A stretch of 64,000 nucleotides of DNA, from the NCBI GenBank assembly GCA_954871525.1, contig OX940871.1, positions 15,034,532 to 15,098,531 of the forward strand. The letters are read 5' to 3'. Numbering within the stretch: position 1 is the stretch's first letter; each line of letters opens with the position of its first letter. Source of the DNA: Parietaria judaica. Its lineage: Eukaryota > Streptophyta > Magnoliopsida > Rosales > Urticaceae. The notes under the pieces are model-generated. The model saw only the letters and a program-made list of their open reading frames with translations, was not told where the DNA came from and ran no database searches. A program made the translations under genes and the position numbers. Positions 33,371 through 47,900 of the stretch are shown piece by piece.

Positions 33371-36055
33371 ATGGCGGATTCGATGGTTGTGGACGCGGCG
33401 TACCTCAAGGAGGTCGAGAAAGCTCGCCGAGACCTTCGCGCGCTCATCGCCAGCAAGAATTGTGCTCCGATTATGCTTCGCTTGGCGTAAGTTCCCAATT
33501 TTTCTTTTTCCTCCTCAATTGATCCTGGTTCGGCTTCAGATTTCTATCCTGTTCCTGGTTTGGCTCGAGATTTTTGAGCATTTCCTTGCAGAGAATGATT
33601 ATGGATTTGTACTCGCAGATTTGTATATAGCAAGAACAGTGTTACATATATACACACATGTTTTTCAGGTGGCACGATGCTGGAACTTACGATGTCAATA
33701 CGAAGACGGGAGGGCCTAATGCCTCGATCAGGAACGAGCACGAGCTGGGCCATGGCGCGAATAGCGGGTTGAAGATTGCGATTAACTTCTGCGGTATAGA
33801 TTTATCTTTCTAATTGCTTTCTTGTAGCTAAGTATATTTTGGAAATGAAAGCAAGCAACTCCTTTAAGTGTATAAAGGGCGTAGATTATGAATTTGGAAC
33901 TTTAATAAGATCGCCGGAGAGTTAGGTAATAATTGTATAAGTTCGCGTTGTTACTAAAAACCGACGACGGAGAAGAATGATACGATGAACTCCATTGAGA
34001 CTAACGAGACCCGAAGATGACCTTAGAGACACGCTGATGTCTCTTGTAACTGTATGTTGTTTGGATTAACAGAGGAAGTGAAGGCGAAACATCCGATGAT
34101 TACATACGCTGATCTCTACCAAGTGAGTGAACTTTCTAGTGCAATCTATGTGGATGTCAAAATTGGGATTTACTCGTATTGTTCGTTTATGTTTCGTTTA
34201 GCTTGCTGGAGTAGTTGCCGTTGAGGTCACCGGAGGCCCAACTGTTGATTTTGTTCCTGGAAGAAAGGTACGTTACCGTTTTGTTTAAGTGGATTTATTT
34301 ACCACGTTTAGTCTCCCGTTCTTATTTTATTTAACATTCCTGGATCAGGATTCAGTTGAATCACCCGAAGAAGGACGTCTTCCAGATGCTAAACAAGGTA
34401 CTAAAAAGCCTTTATTCCATAAATTCAGGAAGAACGTTTGATATATAATATATATATATACATAAATTGCCTTGTGAAAAAGCTCATTGTGGTCCCCAAA
34501 GTTCTAGCATATTGCAACATCAGTTTATGGGAGCTCCAGGCATTGAAGACCATATCTGAGTAGTTCATCTAGCATTTATAGCACAACATTTCATGGTCAA
34601 AAGGGAAAAGTCAAAGTAGCTATAAATGTTTCACTTCTTAATAATATTTGTGCAGGTGTGCAACACTTGAAGGACATTTTTTATCGTATGGGATTATCTG
34701 ACAAGGAAATCGTGGCACTTTCCGGAGCCCACACACTGGTAAATCTCTTTCGTTGTCGTTTCTGCTGTGTAGACTGTGTTTTGTCAAAAACGAACACAAG
34801 CATAATGTTAGTAGGGCTATAATTAAGTGATTGAGTATTAGAACTTGTAGTCATGAGGTGGAAATAATTTGTATTTTGATTCTTGTTTAGGGAAGGGCAC
34901 ATCCTGATCGATCAGGTTTTGAAGGGCCGTGGACAAGTGAGCCTTTGAAATTTGACAACTCATATTTCGTGTACGTCCAAATAACCCTATATATTGGATA
35001 TCTTCTGCCATATTTTTCATTTTACAGAAGTACGGCGGTTTACCGGGCATTGGGTTTGCCTTTTCGGTATAGTCTCAGTTGCGAAAAAGCCTTTTCTTAA
35101 ACTAAGAACCAGGCTGGGATCGGGCTGAGACAGAGCTGTATTTGGTACAGCCGGATGATTGGAACATTTATGTTAATTAGTTAACTAAATAGTAAAATTA
35201 AAATCGATCTTACTTAGTTTTATAATCGTTTTAAACCAAAATATAGATTCAAATTGAAAACAAACGCAGTTTGAACTTCAAATAATACATTAAAAATGTT
35301 AACATAAAACTCAAAAGCTAAATCAATAAGACCCGCCCGGTTCCTGGTTGCAGTATAATTTATTTATTAATGAATCTCAACTCGGTCCTGGTTCCCCCTG
35401 ATTTTTGGGACAGTTCGCGGCAGGGTCGGCTTTGTGGCCAAAATATTGACGTGGGGGATTATAAAGCAGTGACATATACATGAAATGTGCAGGGAGGTAT
35501 TGAAGGGCGAATCGGAGGGACTTTTGAAGCTTCCCACTGATAATGCATTACTTGACGACCCTGCTTTCCGAAGCTACGTTGAGCTCTACGCCAAGGTCAC
35601 TTCTTTTCTTCTCCATAAGAGCCACTTTCATGAATACACTTTGTTATATTTACGGAATTCTAGTTGCTAAAATCAAGTTTTTTTAACAGTACACCCCATA
35701 TAATACAAAATTGTACACATTTGATAGTTCTTTTAATCCGTTATATAATGGACAAATGCAAGTAAAGAGAAAATACGTTATTTTTATAACTTTCGAAGAT
35801 TTTAAAATAATTTATTAGAGTACTTAATTTAACAAACCAAAATGAATAAATTGTTATATGGAATATCTATTTAAATAGAAGAGTGATCTTTGCAATTTTC
35901 GAAATCATTTTCCAAGTATATAAATAGCTATTCATTTGTACCGAAAACTGTATTTTAATGTTCACTAACTCGTGATTAGCCTTGATTTGTTCTCTTCACG
36001 ATACAACGTTTCTGTATAGGCTTTATAAGAGCTGTTATTTTGATGTTCGTTGTTT

Positions 36056-36095
<40 letters not shown>

Positions 36096-36728
36096 TCGTG
36101 CAAAATCCCGAGGAAAGCCAGCAACATGCCTCTGGCATGCCGCAAAATTGAGAAATGCGGCATGAAATCCGAAATATTTCACTGTCGTTTTCTCCCTATC
36201 CACAGTATGTTCGAAATTTTTTGAATGACGTTAAATGACGTTCAAAGCTTAAAACAACAAATACCAACAAAGCTCAAAACACAATTTCGTTGTCGTATTT
36301 ATTTATTATGTATAATTCAAACATAAAATTCCTATTAAAATAATTATCAAATAATAATAGAATTCTTATAATATCGTCTGACTTTTCTGTTGATATTCCC
36401 ATCGGCATGCGGTGTATGCACGTGAAATTTATGTAGTATTTACGGCATGCGGCATACCTTTTTTTTTTTTTTTTTTGAGCCCGTCGGCATGCGACATGCC
36501 CGTAAATTTGAGGGAGCAAAACTTTATCGGCATTTAGAACCTTGATATATAATTATATATTATGTTCAAAGTCTCGCTGTCTTTCGGTAATGATTTAATT
36601 TTTCTTTACTGATTTATAAACAGGATGAGGATGAGTTTTTCAAAGACTACGCAGAATCACACAAGAAGCTCTCGGAGCGGGGCTTTACTCCGGATGAGGA
36701 TGAGGATGAGGATGAGTTTTTCTTTTAA
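33371..36728 (+). CDS. APX: L-ascorbate peroxidase, copy C (complete)
   Basis: Third APX copy with the exon structure of copy B. Exon 1 is 33371-33486, exons 3-8 follow with the same lengths, and the last exon is 36624-36728. I saw no exon difference from copy B, and the acidic (DE)4FFF tail is the same. Intron 8 holds an AT dinucleotide run of 36 bp, against 34 in copy B and 42 in copies A and D. The copy is followed by the compound retroelement that contains the assembly gap. Confidence 0.92.
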
Positions 36729-36816
36729 GTGATGTGGATGAGGATGAGTTTTGGCAGAATCTTATCATCCTTGTTTTGGCAGAATCACACAGGATGAGGA
36801 TGAGTTTTTCTTTAAG
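36693..36816 (+). other. Templated filler at APX 3' end, unit 3
   Basis: Same patchwork of exon 9 copies as in unit 1. Confidence 0.7.
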
Positions 36817-37185
36817 TGATGTGCTAATTGGAAATCAAATCCCCTTGATTCATGCACATGAATCAATCATGAATCAATCTCTTTTATCATCTTTTATTAT
36901 GCTATTATCTTCATTAGTTTCTTTGATTTATTTTGATTTTATTATAACTATATTAGGTACATTAGATCAAGTTTTTTATGATTATTATTAGGTTTCATTT
37001 ATGCTACATTTATGCTATATAAGCAAGAGAAAACATGTGTAAGTTTTTAGTTGATTATGAAATGAAAATCGAGCTATAGCTTGTGAAGTCGAGTTTATTC
37101 TCGCAAAGACGTGTTCTTCGTGTTCTTCGTATTCCGCTCTACATCAGTTGGTATCAGAGCCACTCGTTTCTGTGCAGAGGCACCG

Positions 37186-37854
37186 ATGAAACGAGCCGTT
37201 CGCGACGCTTTCGTAGAGGATATGGTGAGACGAGAAGAGGTCGACGGATTCCGTGCTCAGGTGGAATTGCTGATCCGTCAGATGGCTGCAATGATGCAGA
37301 ATCAAACGGAGCAAAGACGCCAAGACGAGTCCGACACCGAGGACGACCAAGCCAACCTGTTCGGGCAGAATTTTGGACGTGCGGCGGTCCCGGAGGATGC
37401 GCGATGGGTAGCGGCGTTCCAGGTGGCTATCCCGGAGTACGACGAAACGACGTACGATGAGGCGGAGCACGGCGATGCCGTGTACGACGAGTCGGTTTAC
37501 GGCGAGACGGAGTATGACAAACCCGTATACGATGAGTACGATGAGGCCGTGTACGGCGAGGTCGTATACGACGACAACATGTGCGACAAGAAGGATGATA
37601 AGATAGTTTTGGTTTCAAGCATGGCCACCGAAGTGGCCGCACCGAGCAATTCCATTGTGGTGGCGGTCGTGACGACCACGAGTGGAGTTCCGAAAATCAA
37701 GTTAAGCACAACGTGGAAACAATCGCGTAAAGTTCCCGCTCAACTACAACCTATGTACGTGCATGACCGTGATAGACGAAAAACTAAGCTTGAAGACATG
37801 ATCAAGAGATATTGGCGGGGCTGCAAATCCAATGCATTTGTTTTACGACGACGA
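37186..37854 (+). CDS. Gag-like ORF, unit 3, cut by the gap
   Basis: Start and acidic block are as in the other internal copies (ANLFGQ variant). The frame runs into the N stretch, so its end is unknown. Confidence 0.4.
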
Positions 37855-38054
37855 NNNNNNNNNNNNNNNNNNNNNNNNNNNNNNNNNNNNNNNNNNNNNN
37901 NNNNNNNNNNNNNNNNNNNNNNNNNNNNNNNNNNNNNNNNNNNNNNNNNNNNNNNNNNNNNNNNNNNNNNNNNNNNNNNNNNNNNNNNNNNNNNNNNNNN
38001 NNNNNNNNNNNNNNNNNNNNNNNNNNNNNNNNNNNNNNNNNNNNNNNNNNNNNN
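37855..38054. other. Assembly gap of exactly 200 N
   Basis: The run is exactly 200 Ns, which suggests a placeholder rather than a measured size. Comparison with units 1 and 2 predicts about 1.03 kb of missing sequence here. It lies between two near-identical internal regions, the hardest place in the unit to assemble. Confidence 0.98.
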
Positions 38055-39499
38055 CTCAACTACAACCTATGTACGTGCATGACCGTGATAGACGAAAAAC
38101 TAAGCTTGAAGACATGATCAAGAGATATTGGCGGGGCTGCAAATCCAATGCATTTGTTTTACGACGACGACTTTGGCGCCGACACAAGCGCGGCGATGGC
38201 GGCGGACTTGCGATACCTATTGGCGCTCTAAATTCGAGGACGAATTTTTTTCAAGCCGTGGAGAATGGTGCATTACGTGATGTGCTAAATATGATAATGG
38301 GTCTTGACATCAGCAAAACAAGCCCAATGAAGCCCATCAACATCGAAAAGGTTTTCCAAGTAGGGTTATGAATTGCACTTGCTATCTGTATAAAAACCAT
38401 TGCATTCCATATTATGCAGTCACTTTCGTGTGTTAGCTAACTATGGATATATTATGCAGTCTCTTCCTTTCCTCTCTCTCTTTGTTTGTAAGGCAATAAG
38501 TGACTGATGCGATTGATTACTATCGCAATCGGTCCTTTAAATTGCCGAGAAAGACCGGATCTCAAATGCTTGCGGTTCTCGCTCTCTCCATGCGACTTTC
38601 GCATTCGATGTTCCTATATGCATGCATCGTTCCTTATTTTCAACTAAATTTGCCAATTATTATTTGCCAAGTCACGGCCAACCCAGGCTCCGTATCTTCA
38701 AATTTTAAAGATCGCAATTTCTTTTCATATATATATTTAATTCTTAAATTTATAAATATAATCTTTAATACTTTTAAATCTTCACAAATTTGATATAACG
38801 TCAGTAATTAATGGGTATCCATGGCTAGCTCATGCACACCCTTATGACTATTTTAATTTAGTGATAGTGATGAAATAAAAACTGGTTATCGATTATCATG
38901 CACAAATTTGATTATCTTTAATACTTTTAAACTTCACAAATTTTATATAACGTCAGTAATTAAGGGGTATCTATGGCTAGCACATGCACACCTTTATGAC
39001 TATTTTAATTTAGTGATAGTGATGAAATAAAAACTGGTTATCTATTATCATGCTATGCATAATTTTTAGATATTGACGGTAAAAAAAATTAAAACTAATG
39101 AAAGTCTCGGTATTTGATAATTTTTTTTTGTGGCAAAAAGATCTAAAATTTACACAAATTTGGTGAAAAAGACAAAAAAATTCCCCTGCAAATTAAAGTC
39201 TCGACGTTTATAAACATGTTTTATTTTTGGGCTAGCCAAAACTGGATTAAGCCGAAAACTGTGCCAGCTTGTTTTTTTTTATATAAAAATAATCTCATGA
39301 ATAAAAAATACATTAAAATCAAGTAATAAATAATGTAAAGACGTTAAAATTTCAAAACAAATAGATTCTTAAACGTTAAAACTATGATGCATCAATGAAA
39401 AAAGAAAGAGGGTAAAATTGGGCTGTAAAGCGCCTATATGACTTTCGAAAGCCTTTCAATTCCCATTTTTGACAATTATAGTCAATTTTGTATCAAATT

Positions 39500-40510
39500 C
39501 TGATAGAGACCAGACAAAACCAAACTCTGATGGCAAAACTTTCACCCCTAATTTTCTCTTCGAAAAAAATATTACATATATAATGACGACGTACCAGTAA
39601 CCAAGTCTACAATTATTATCAAATATAAAACGAAAAAACAAACAGTCGGATCCATTCATCAACCCAGACAAAGTATTGCGAAAGTTAAAGACGTAACTTT
39701 TACAACACGACTCCGGTTTTGCAAGCAAGAACAGAAAGAGTCTTTGAAACGACACATTGTAAGTTCATGACGCGTGTTGTGCGATCTTCCTTTCAAGGGA
39801 TTTTTGTCGGATCCAGTCACCTTGTCCCCTTCCTTGCCGTTTTTCACGAGGAAGAATGTGGGAACGCTGCTGATGTTCCATTGCGCTGCGACGTCTGTGC
39901 TTTCGTCGATGTCCACTTTCAAATGTTGGGGTATTTTCCAGCTAAAAATACGGATATTTATATATCCGGAAAAATACGGATCCGGATAAAAAACACCGGA
40001 TATGTATATATCCGGGTAATTTTTTTTAGCAAATAATTAGAATTAATCTGCGCCGTTCGATTAGCGAGATAGACGGCCCAAATTAATCCTATTTTTAATT
40101 TTAACTTAAAAAACTTTAAAAATACAATAACCGGATCCGGACCTGTCTGGGAATTTTTTCCCGGACCCGGAAGTGTCTATCCGGGTTTTAAAAAAAAGGT
40201 CTTTGTAATGCCTCTCATTTAAGGGATTAGTAGAGAGGAGACATCGCATGGCAAGGACCGCATTACATGGCCGTGAAATATAGAACAACAAGCCGCGATT
40301 TCCTCGAAGCACCCTTGAGCTTTGTTTCCAATTCACCGCCGGATTTTACTGCGGTTATTTCGCCTGTTACACAGCTACGGTAATAGAAGGTCGAGAACAT
40401 GTAAAATTAAGACTATATTAAATTGTGTAAAACCCGGTCCTGGTTTAATCCCCCACGTAGTAAGTTATGCTAAACGATCCCAAGAAGATAAAAAATATTT
40501 ACACTACAAT
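39500..40510 (-). pseudogene. Thioredoxin-exon pseudogene 1, unit 3
   Basis: Same decayed and split exon as in unit 1. Confidence 0.78.
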
Positions 40511-41284
40511 AGCCATTGGGTACTTTCTCCGTACAACAAAAAGTATACCACACGTGTTTTAAGGCATTTCAACTAGGTTTAGGGGAAAGAATTGGCAAAA
40601 AGACCTTGGTTGAGATGTCGTTTTGGTGCCTACCCTCGTTATAACATAATATTTCTTTTACATTTATTTTTAGCCCCAATATATAGAAGTGACGAGTTTT
40701 CATTTCTTTTTTACCCAATATTTTGAGAAATCCCGTATTTTCCCTCTGGTAGTCAAGCGGTTTATTTATTACATTTTCTTTTAGGGTTTTTTTGTTTCAA
40801 ACTTCTTGCTGGTTTTCTTGACGCTTTTTGGTCCCAAGATCCTCTCTTCCAAAGCCGAACTTTTTTCTCTTCTCGGTTGTACTCCAACATAGTTCCGTTC
40901 TTCTGATGTGTTCATTTTGGTTCGAGAACGACTTCGAGAGATTAGGCTTTCATCTATTTCCATTCCCGATGAAGGACGATCTTTTCAGCAACGAGTTTCT
41001 CCGATCATCGTCTTCATCCTCATCAAAGCCATGAAAATGGAGGTAAATGTTTATTCTTTGAGTAACCTATGCTTAGCAAACAGTTTTGACTTGTAATGTT
41101 ATGGTTCACTTATTTTACATGGAATTTTTATATACTATATTGTGTTGTTTACGAAGAAGAGCAACGAAATGGTGCATGAAACGAGTATAGGGTTGGTTCT
41201 CTACCTATTTCACCAATGCCGCTATCTATTTACACTCTGTTCTATATATATTTCAACAATTTTATATGTTCTCGTCCTTCTATT

Positions 41285-41674
41285 ACCGTGGCTGCGTGAC
41301 AGGCGAAGTATCCACAGTAAAATCCGGCGCGGAATTGGAAACAAAGCTCATGGCTGCTTCAAGGATATCGCTGCTTGCCGTGCTGTATTTCACTGCCACG
41401 TGTTGCGGTCCTTGCCGTGCAATGTATCCTCTCTACGTCAGCTTAGCTAGTAAATACCCTAACGTCGTTTTCTTAAAAGTGGACAATGATGAAGCCAGAG
41501 ACGTCGTTGCGCAATGGAAAAGTGGACATTGATGAAGCCAGAGACGTCGTTGCGCAATGGAACATCACTAGCGTTCCCACATTCTTCCTTGTGAAAAACA
41601 ACAAGGAGGTGGACACGGTGACAGGAGCCGACAAAAACACCCTTAAAAGGAAAAGCGCACAACATGCGTCATGA
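41285..41674 (+). pseudogene. Thioredoxin-exon pseudogene 2, unit 3
   Basis: Same CCGPC change and 43-bp duplication as in unit 1. Confidence 0.86.
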
Positions 41675-41946
41675 ATTTCTGATGTGTCGTTTCAAAGACT
41701 TTATGTTCCTACTTGCACTACCGAAGTCATGTTGTAAAAGTTACGTCTTTAACTTTTGCGATACTTATGCCTGAGTTGATGAAAAGATCCGACTAATATT
41801 TTTATTTTCGAAGAGAAAATTAGGGGTGAAAGTATTGGCATCGGAGTTCGGTTTTTTCCATCCGGATTTGGTTAGAAAATTGGGTATATTTGTCAAATAA
41901 ACGGGATTGACTTGGTTCAAAAATCATATTGACACAGTTATATATT

Positions 41947-42317
41947 GGGTGTGTTTGGCATAGTTTATATAGCCTTGTTTTTGTTTATAAAATAAACTTA
42001 ACCTCTATTCAGGTGTTTGGCAAAAATGTTTTTCCAAAAAACACAAAATTGATTTTGAATTTTTGTACATGAATTGTAAAAGCTAGGATTCGTAGCTTTT
42101 GGTTTTTTCTAAAAACAAAAATACGGTTTTAGTCTATTTTAGTCTTTTTAGCCTAAATAATTTTTTTTACCAAACGCTAAAACAGTTTTTGTTACCAACA
42201 GCAACTGTTTTATAAACAATTTACCAAACACTTGGCGGTTTTTCTCAAAAACAATTTATTTTCTAAACTAAAATTAAAAACAATTTTTGTAAAAATTAAG
42301 CTATGCCAAACGGACCC
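41947..42317. mobile_element. MITE, unit 3
   Basis: Same 371-bp element with 17-bp inverted ends and ATT flanks. Confidence 0.83.
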
Positions 42318-42645
42318 ATTATCAAAAAACGTCATACTATATATTTCGAAAAGTACATATGATCTCAAGGTATTGATCCGTAAAGCTATATGGATAACAT
42401 TAAATTCCGAGGAAAAAAAATCGATCGTTTCAAATTATGATATTTACAAGAAGAATCTAATTAAAAGGAACATAAAAGTGTGTATTAAAAAACTCACTCT
42501 TTACAACTCAAAATTGAATATTGTTGGCGTAAAATAAGCCCCCCCAAAAAAAGAGAGAAACTAACTACCTTACTCTATAGAAAAAACTAAGTAAAAATAA
42601 AATGAAAAATTAACCCTTCCCGCTAGAAGACTCGTCTAACCCTAA

Positions 42646-42945
42646 TCAGCGAGAGAAGAAGCTGATAATCTTAGCCAAAATCTCGCTCACACCACAAAAC
42701 CTAGAGTGCAAACGGAACCCTAACGGGGAATCTTGATCATCGTCGTGATTGCACGATCTTGTTCTTCGATTGCCATTCCGGAACGGGATTTCTCTCTCGC
42801 TCGCGAAGCCTCGTCGGAGATTCCCCGGAGACGGTTGCAACAAGTCCGACAGCGAAGTGTACACGTACCGAGGATTTTCCGCGTCATACCGGAGTTTCTC
42901 TAACCAATCGGAGCGTGATCGTTGGAGACCATTACGTTCCGTCAT
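42646..42945 (-). CDS. Hypothetical 99-aa protein, left-arm copy, unit 3
   Basis: Identical product to the unit 1 left-arm ORF. Confidence 0.48.
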   Translation of the reverse strand: MTERNGLQRSRSDWLEKLRYDAENPRYVYTSLSDLLQPSPGNLRRGFASEREIPFRNGNRRTRSCNHDDDQDSPLGFRLHSRFCGVSEILAKIISFFSR

Positions 42946-44058
42946 GTTCTTAATTACCTACGTTCGTTATTGTAAAGCTCTGATGCTTTTTAGTGTTCTC
43001 CGATTCTAGATCAATATAACTATATATATATATATATATAGTTATTGAAGATAGAAGATAGAATACGATCGAACAAGTTGGCAATGAAAATTCTAAATTT
43101 TACCCGTCAGTGATTATGAGTGTGAGTGTGACGATGGAAAGTTTAAGAAAAAAACTCGAAAATTAAAAGTCAATTGTATATCGTATATATACCTATCGAC
43201 AAGTAAAGTAAAATACGAAAATCTAGCTTAGTTAGTTTTACCTAACAAAATCAAGTTATTAAATTAACTCAATAAATTATCAATATCCAAATAAATTTTA
43301 TATATATATTTATATATTTATATATTATACGAAATCATGAGTTAAGTTTTAATTAACCAAATTAAGTATTAAAATTATTATATATAAATATATATATTAT
43401 ACGAAAACATGAGTTAAGTTTTAATTAACAAAAGGGAAAATTAAGTAATAAAATTATTATATATATATATATATATATTATAAGAAAACATAAGTTAAGT
43501 TTTAATCAACAAATTAACTAAATTAATTGCGCATTATCCTCCTAATAAATTATTGTTATGCTCGTGTCGATTTAGTCAAACTAAAAGATTTAAAAAAAAA
43601 ATTAAAAAAGCAGATCCCTATATAACAGCGCGCGTTCAGTTGTATATATATATATAAAATCTCGTCGTCGTCCATGGAGTCTTCTTCTTCTTCTTCTTTT
43701 CAGTGAACCAGATTCTGTGATTCTTGGGAGCCAAACTATCGCCACGAGCCTTTGTTTTTTTCTCCCTCCCTCGTAGATCGACGTGTTCTTCTCCACAAAA
43801 CACCATAACAGAAAAGAGAGTGAGCTCCATTGGAACACGCACGGGTTTGAGCTCTTTTGTTTTTTGGATAACTTTACAGATTCCGTAGTAAAATACGAAT
43901 CTATCACATTCCTGATTCGTTTACACAATCTTATTCTATCTTCAATAACTATATATATATATATTTAGTTTTATTGATCGAGAATCGGAGCAACACTTCA
44001 GTCTCTCACTCTAAAAACAATCAGAGCTTTACAATAACGAACGTAGGTAATTAAGAAC

Positions 44059-44358
44059 ATGACGGAACGTAATAGTCTCCAACGATCACGCTCCGATTGG
44101 TTAGAGAAACTCCGCTACGACACGGAAAATCACCGGTACGTGTACACTTCGCTGTCGGACTTGTTGCAACCGTCTCCGGGGAATCTCCGACGAGGCTTCG
44201 CGAGCGAGAGGGACATCCCGTTTCGGCAGGGCATTCAAAGAACAAGATCGTGCAATCACGGCGATGATCAAGATTCCGCATTAGGGCTCCGTTGGCACTC
44301 TAGGTTTTGCGGTGTGAGCGATATTTTGGCTAAGATTATCAGCTTCTTCTCCCGCTGA
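44059..44358 (+). CDS. Hypothetical 99-aa protein, right-arm copy, unit 3
   Basis: Identical product to the unit 1 right-arm ORF. Confidence 0.48.
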   Translation: MTERNSLQRSRSDWLEKLRYDTENHRYVYTSLSDLLQPSPGNLRRGFASERDIPFRQGIQRTRSCNHGDDQDSALGLRWHSRFCGVSDILAKIISFFSR

Positions 44359-44941
44359 TTAGGGTTAGAGCTTGAAGGGTTAATTTATTATTTTATTTTT
44401 TCTGTAGAGTTTCTCCTTTTTTTTATGGCTTATTTTACGCCAACAATATTCAATTTTGAGTTGTAAAGAGTGAGTTTTTGAATACACAATGTCATGTTCC
44501 TTATAATTAGATTCGTCTTGTAAATATCATAATTTGAAACGATCAATTTTTTTTCTTCGGAATTTAATGTTATCCACATAGCTTTATGATATAGTACTTT
44601 TCGAATAATATAGTACGAGGCTTTTTGATAATATATAACTGCGCCAATATGATTTTTTGACAGCAAGTCACTTCCCGATTTATTCGACAAATATACCAAA
44701 TTTTCTTAACCAAAACCGGACAGAGACCGGACAAAACCCAAACTCCGATGGCAAAACTTTCACCCCTAATTTTCTCTTCGAAAATAACAATATTACCTAT
44801 ATGATGACGACATGCCAGTAACGAAATCAGTCGGATCTTTTCATCAACTCAGGCAAAAGTACCGTGAAAGTTAGTCGTAACTTCTACAGCATGACTTCGG
44901 TATTCAGGAACATAAAGTCTTTGAAACGGCACATCAGAAAT

Positions 44942-47900
44942 TTATGACGCGTGTTGTGCGATCTTCCTTTCAAGGGCGATTTTGTCCGCTCCTGTCACTG
45001 TGTCCACCTCCTTGCCGTTTTTCACGAGGAAGAATGTGGGAACGCTGCTGATGTTCCATTGCGCAGCGACGTCTCTGGCTTCGTCGATGTCCACTTTCAA
45101 GAAAACTACGTTGGGGTATTTACCAGCTAAGCTGACGTAGAGAGGAGACATCGCACGGCAAGGACCGCACCATGTGGCCGTGAAATACAGAACCGCAAGC
45201 CGCGAAATCCTCGAAGCAGCCTTGAGCTTTGTTTCCAATTCGCCGCCGGATTTTATTGCGGTTACTTCGCCTGTCACACAGCCACCGAGCCACGGTAATA
45301 GAAGGACGAGAACATTTTAAATTGTGATTCTTTAAAAGTGTAAAACCTGGTCCCCATTTCACCCCTATATAGTAAGTTATGTTGAGCGATCCCAAGAAGA
45401 TACAAAAATAAAAGAGGACGTTATTCAATGGTGGAAATGGACTGACTAAAAATAAATGTTAAGCTGCGAAACACGCCAAAACAAAATTCAGCGAGCAATT
45501 GGAAAACCGTCGTTTACTCAAAATAAAATACCGAATGAAATTCCAGAGAGAGAGAAAGAGGGAGATTTAAACACAATACCTTCTCTTAAAGCAGACCGCT
45601 CTTCTTGCATCTGCATAGAATCAGATTCCATAATATAAGTATAGAGATATGGATAAAAGAAAAAGAAAAAAGTAAAAGCCGTCAAACACCGAAAGGTTCT
45701 GCTTTTAAGTGTTTTCATCTTCAAAAATTTGACTTAACATAATAATTAGGAAGTATTCTACACTGATAAAAAAAAAATTATATCATATTCCTATGTTAAA
45801 GGGAATATGATATCTTCTTTAAATAAATAGAAACATAATAAGAATATAACCTGTTAAATTTATAAATGTAATTCCCTATCATCCGGAGTCTTCTAACTGA
45901 ATTTCGGATTCGTCTACATGTTATAGATTATACAGTCACAAATGTTCAATGATCACATACTCGGCGGAGAAAAATGTTTGACTATCTTGAAGATGTTAGG
46001 TGATGCGGTAATTAATATGATTATGATTTAAAATTTAATTAATACTCGACTCACTCGAGCTTCATGTTTCTTCCGCCTCTCGCGCTCAGCTTTCTTGAGC
46101 TCCCTTTCTTTTCTCAATCGCTCGTACTTTCTTTGATGTTCTTCGATTTTCCGGGCATTAGGTTCAACCTGAAAATGCAAGTGGAGAGCTAAGCATTGTT
46201 TCTTCGGACTTTGGGATATCATGAAGAACTATCACCTTTTTCAGCACCGAGCCTATCTCCTCATCGTAATCTAACTTCGACGCTAAATGCAAATCGCTTG
46301 CCGCTTCTTCCCAATAACCCAAAATTGCTTTCGCCATCCCTCTTATTTTGTATCCTTTTGCGGAGTCAGGGTTGATCTGCAATACAAACAAATAGTTGAT
46401 GAATCTTAGGACTGGTTACGATAAATTGCTAATATTATATTTCACTTGCATTTGATAGCATTTGAGATAACGAACCTCTAGAGCAGCATTAGCGTCTCGA
46501 ATCGCTGCATTTGGCTTTTTTAGCTTGACAAAAATACTAGCTGAAAGGAAGGGCCGGTGGTGAGGAAAATGTACGATCATCGGAAATAAAGGGCCGAATC
46601 ACTGAAAAATATACCTCTAGTTGCATAGTATATAGCCGATGTAGGGTTCAACATAATGGCTTCAGTTATGCTACAGATAGCTTCATCCAATTTGCCTGAA
46701 AGAATCGGCCGTTGATATTTGAAATCAACGGTAATATCTATAAGAGCGTTCATTTTCATAAGCTAATGTCGTACCTTCAGACACGGCTTCCATTGCCTTT
46801 GATTTTGCTTCTTGAGCAGCATCTTGCTTCTCTTCAGTAACTTCAACTGACAAATCTCCCATCTGCAGAAAACAGAGAAAAAAAAATATGTTAATCGAGG
46901 ATGACATTTCTGCAAAGAAGATCAAAGAGAGGAAGTACTCGATACAAAAATGTAGCATTAAACGCAAGCAAAGAAAATGTAAGCCTGTTGGTTATCACCG
47001 AAGCGACGATTACCGTTAACTTTATTTGCAACGAACAAGATAAACAAAGAGCATTTTCCTTCGAGAACATAGCCATAGCTCTCCAAAAGATGTCTTGAAT
47101 CTAACCGACAAAACAAAACATAAAAACGGCACTAACTAACCCCTAAACACCACTAAATAGGAGAGATTAGGGTTTCCTAATCTTTCTCTACGACTTGCCA
47201 TAAATGACCCAATAATACTTGAAGCTGAAACATAATATAATACTCAGAACTCAGAAGAGCATTATTAAATACTAAATGACTTACTTGCCATTCCTTCGTT
47301 GGTACATAATTACCGAAGGCTTATAAAAAAACTTACCCTTTGAGGAGGATCATTGTCGGGCTCCACAACGTCCGTATTATCCAACTCGATATCAGACTCA
47401 ATAATGGCTTCATCTTCTTCCAAGGGCTCATCATGTTTGTTGGTCTTAATATGTTCCTTAGTGTCCTCCATATTATCACTGCCGTTATCCTATTTTCAGA
47501 CAATAAAAAATCATGCTCACGATGAGAACTATTTAATAACATAAGACGCCAAAGACGAGCACTCAGAATTGGGAATTTCTCATAAAAAAATAAAAAAAAA
47601 AACTACTGAGCAGCAAACAAAATAATGAATTCCCGAAATTCTTCAACCTGCGAATTTTAAGGACAGAAAAAGCTGATCACTAACGCAACATTACATCTTT
47701 GTAGCCATAGAAATGTTACTATACAAATCATCTCTTAATATTCTGAACTTCCGAACCAATATCATAAGCATCTCCAGGCGAAGACACATAGTTAAGAACA
47801 CGTTTGTGTTATGAATAAGACACAGTGCAGCGACACAAGTAAATAAACCCGGGAATTTTACACGGAAACTCAATTAGCTGAGCATCTACGATGATCGAAC

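Larger units (their letters stand above)
16947..33882. repeat. Tandem segmental repeat, unit 2
   Basis: Same content and order as unit 1 with a period of 16946 bp. The APX intron 8 AT run is 8 bp shorter than in unit 1. One A is missing near 31213 and one T is extra near 31851, both in TDX introns. All APX and TDX exons read through intact. Confidence 0.95.
36817..38495 (+). mobile_element. Compound LTR element interrupted by the gap, unit 3
   Basis: LTR 36817-37146 and internal copy 1 to 37854 come before the gap. After the gap the sequence resumes inside an internal region at the bases matching 5010 of unit 1 and ends with the divergent segment 38278-38495. The middle LTR is hidden in the gap or lost. 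Confidence 0.75.
41285..45285. repeat. Large inverted repeat, unit 3 (arms 41285-43064 and 43933-45285)
   Basis: Same arms and spacer as in unit 1. Confidence 0.88.
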
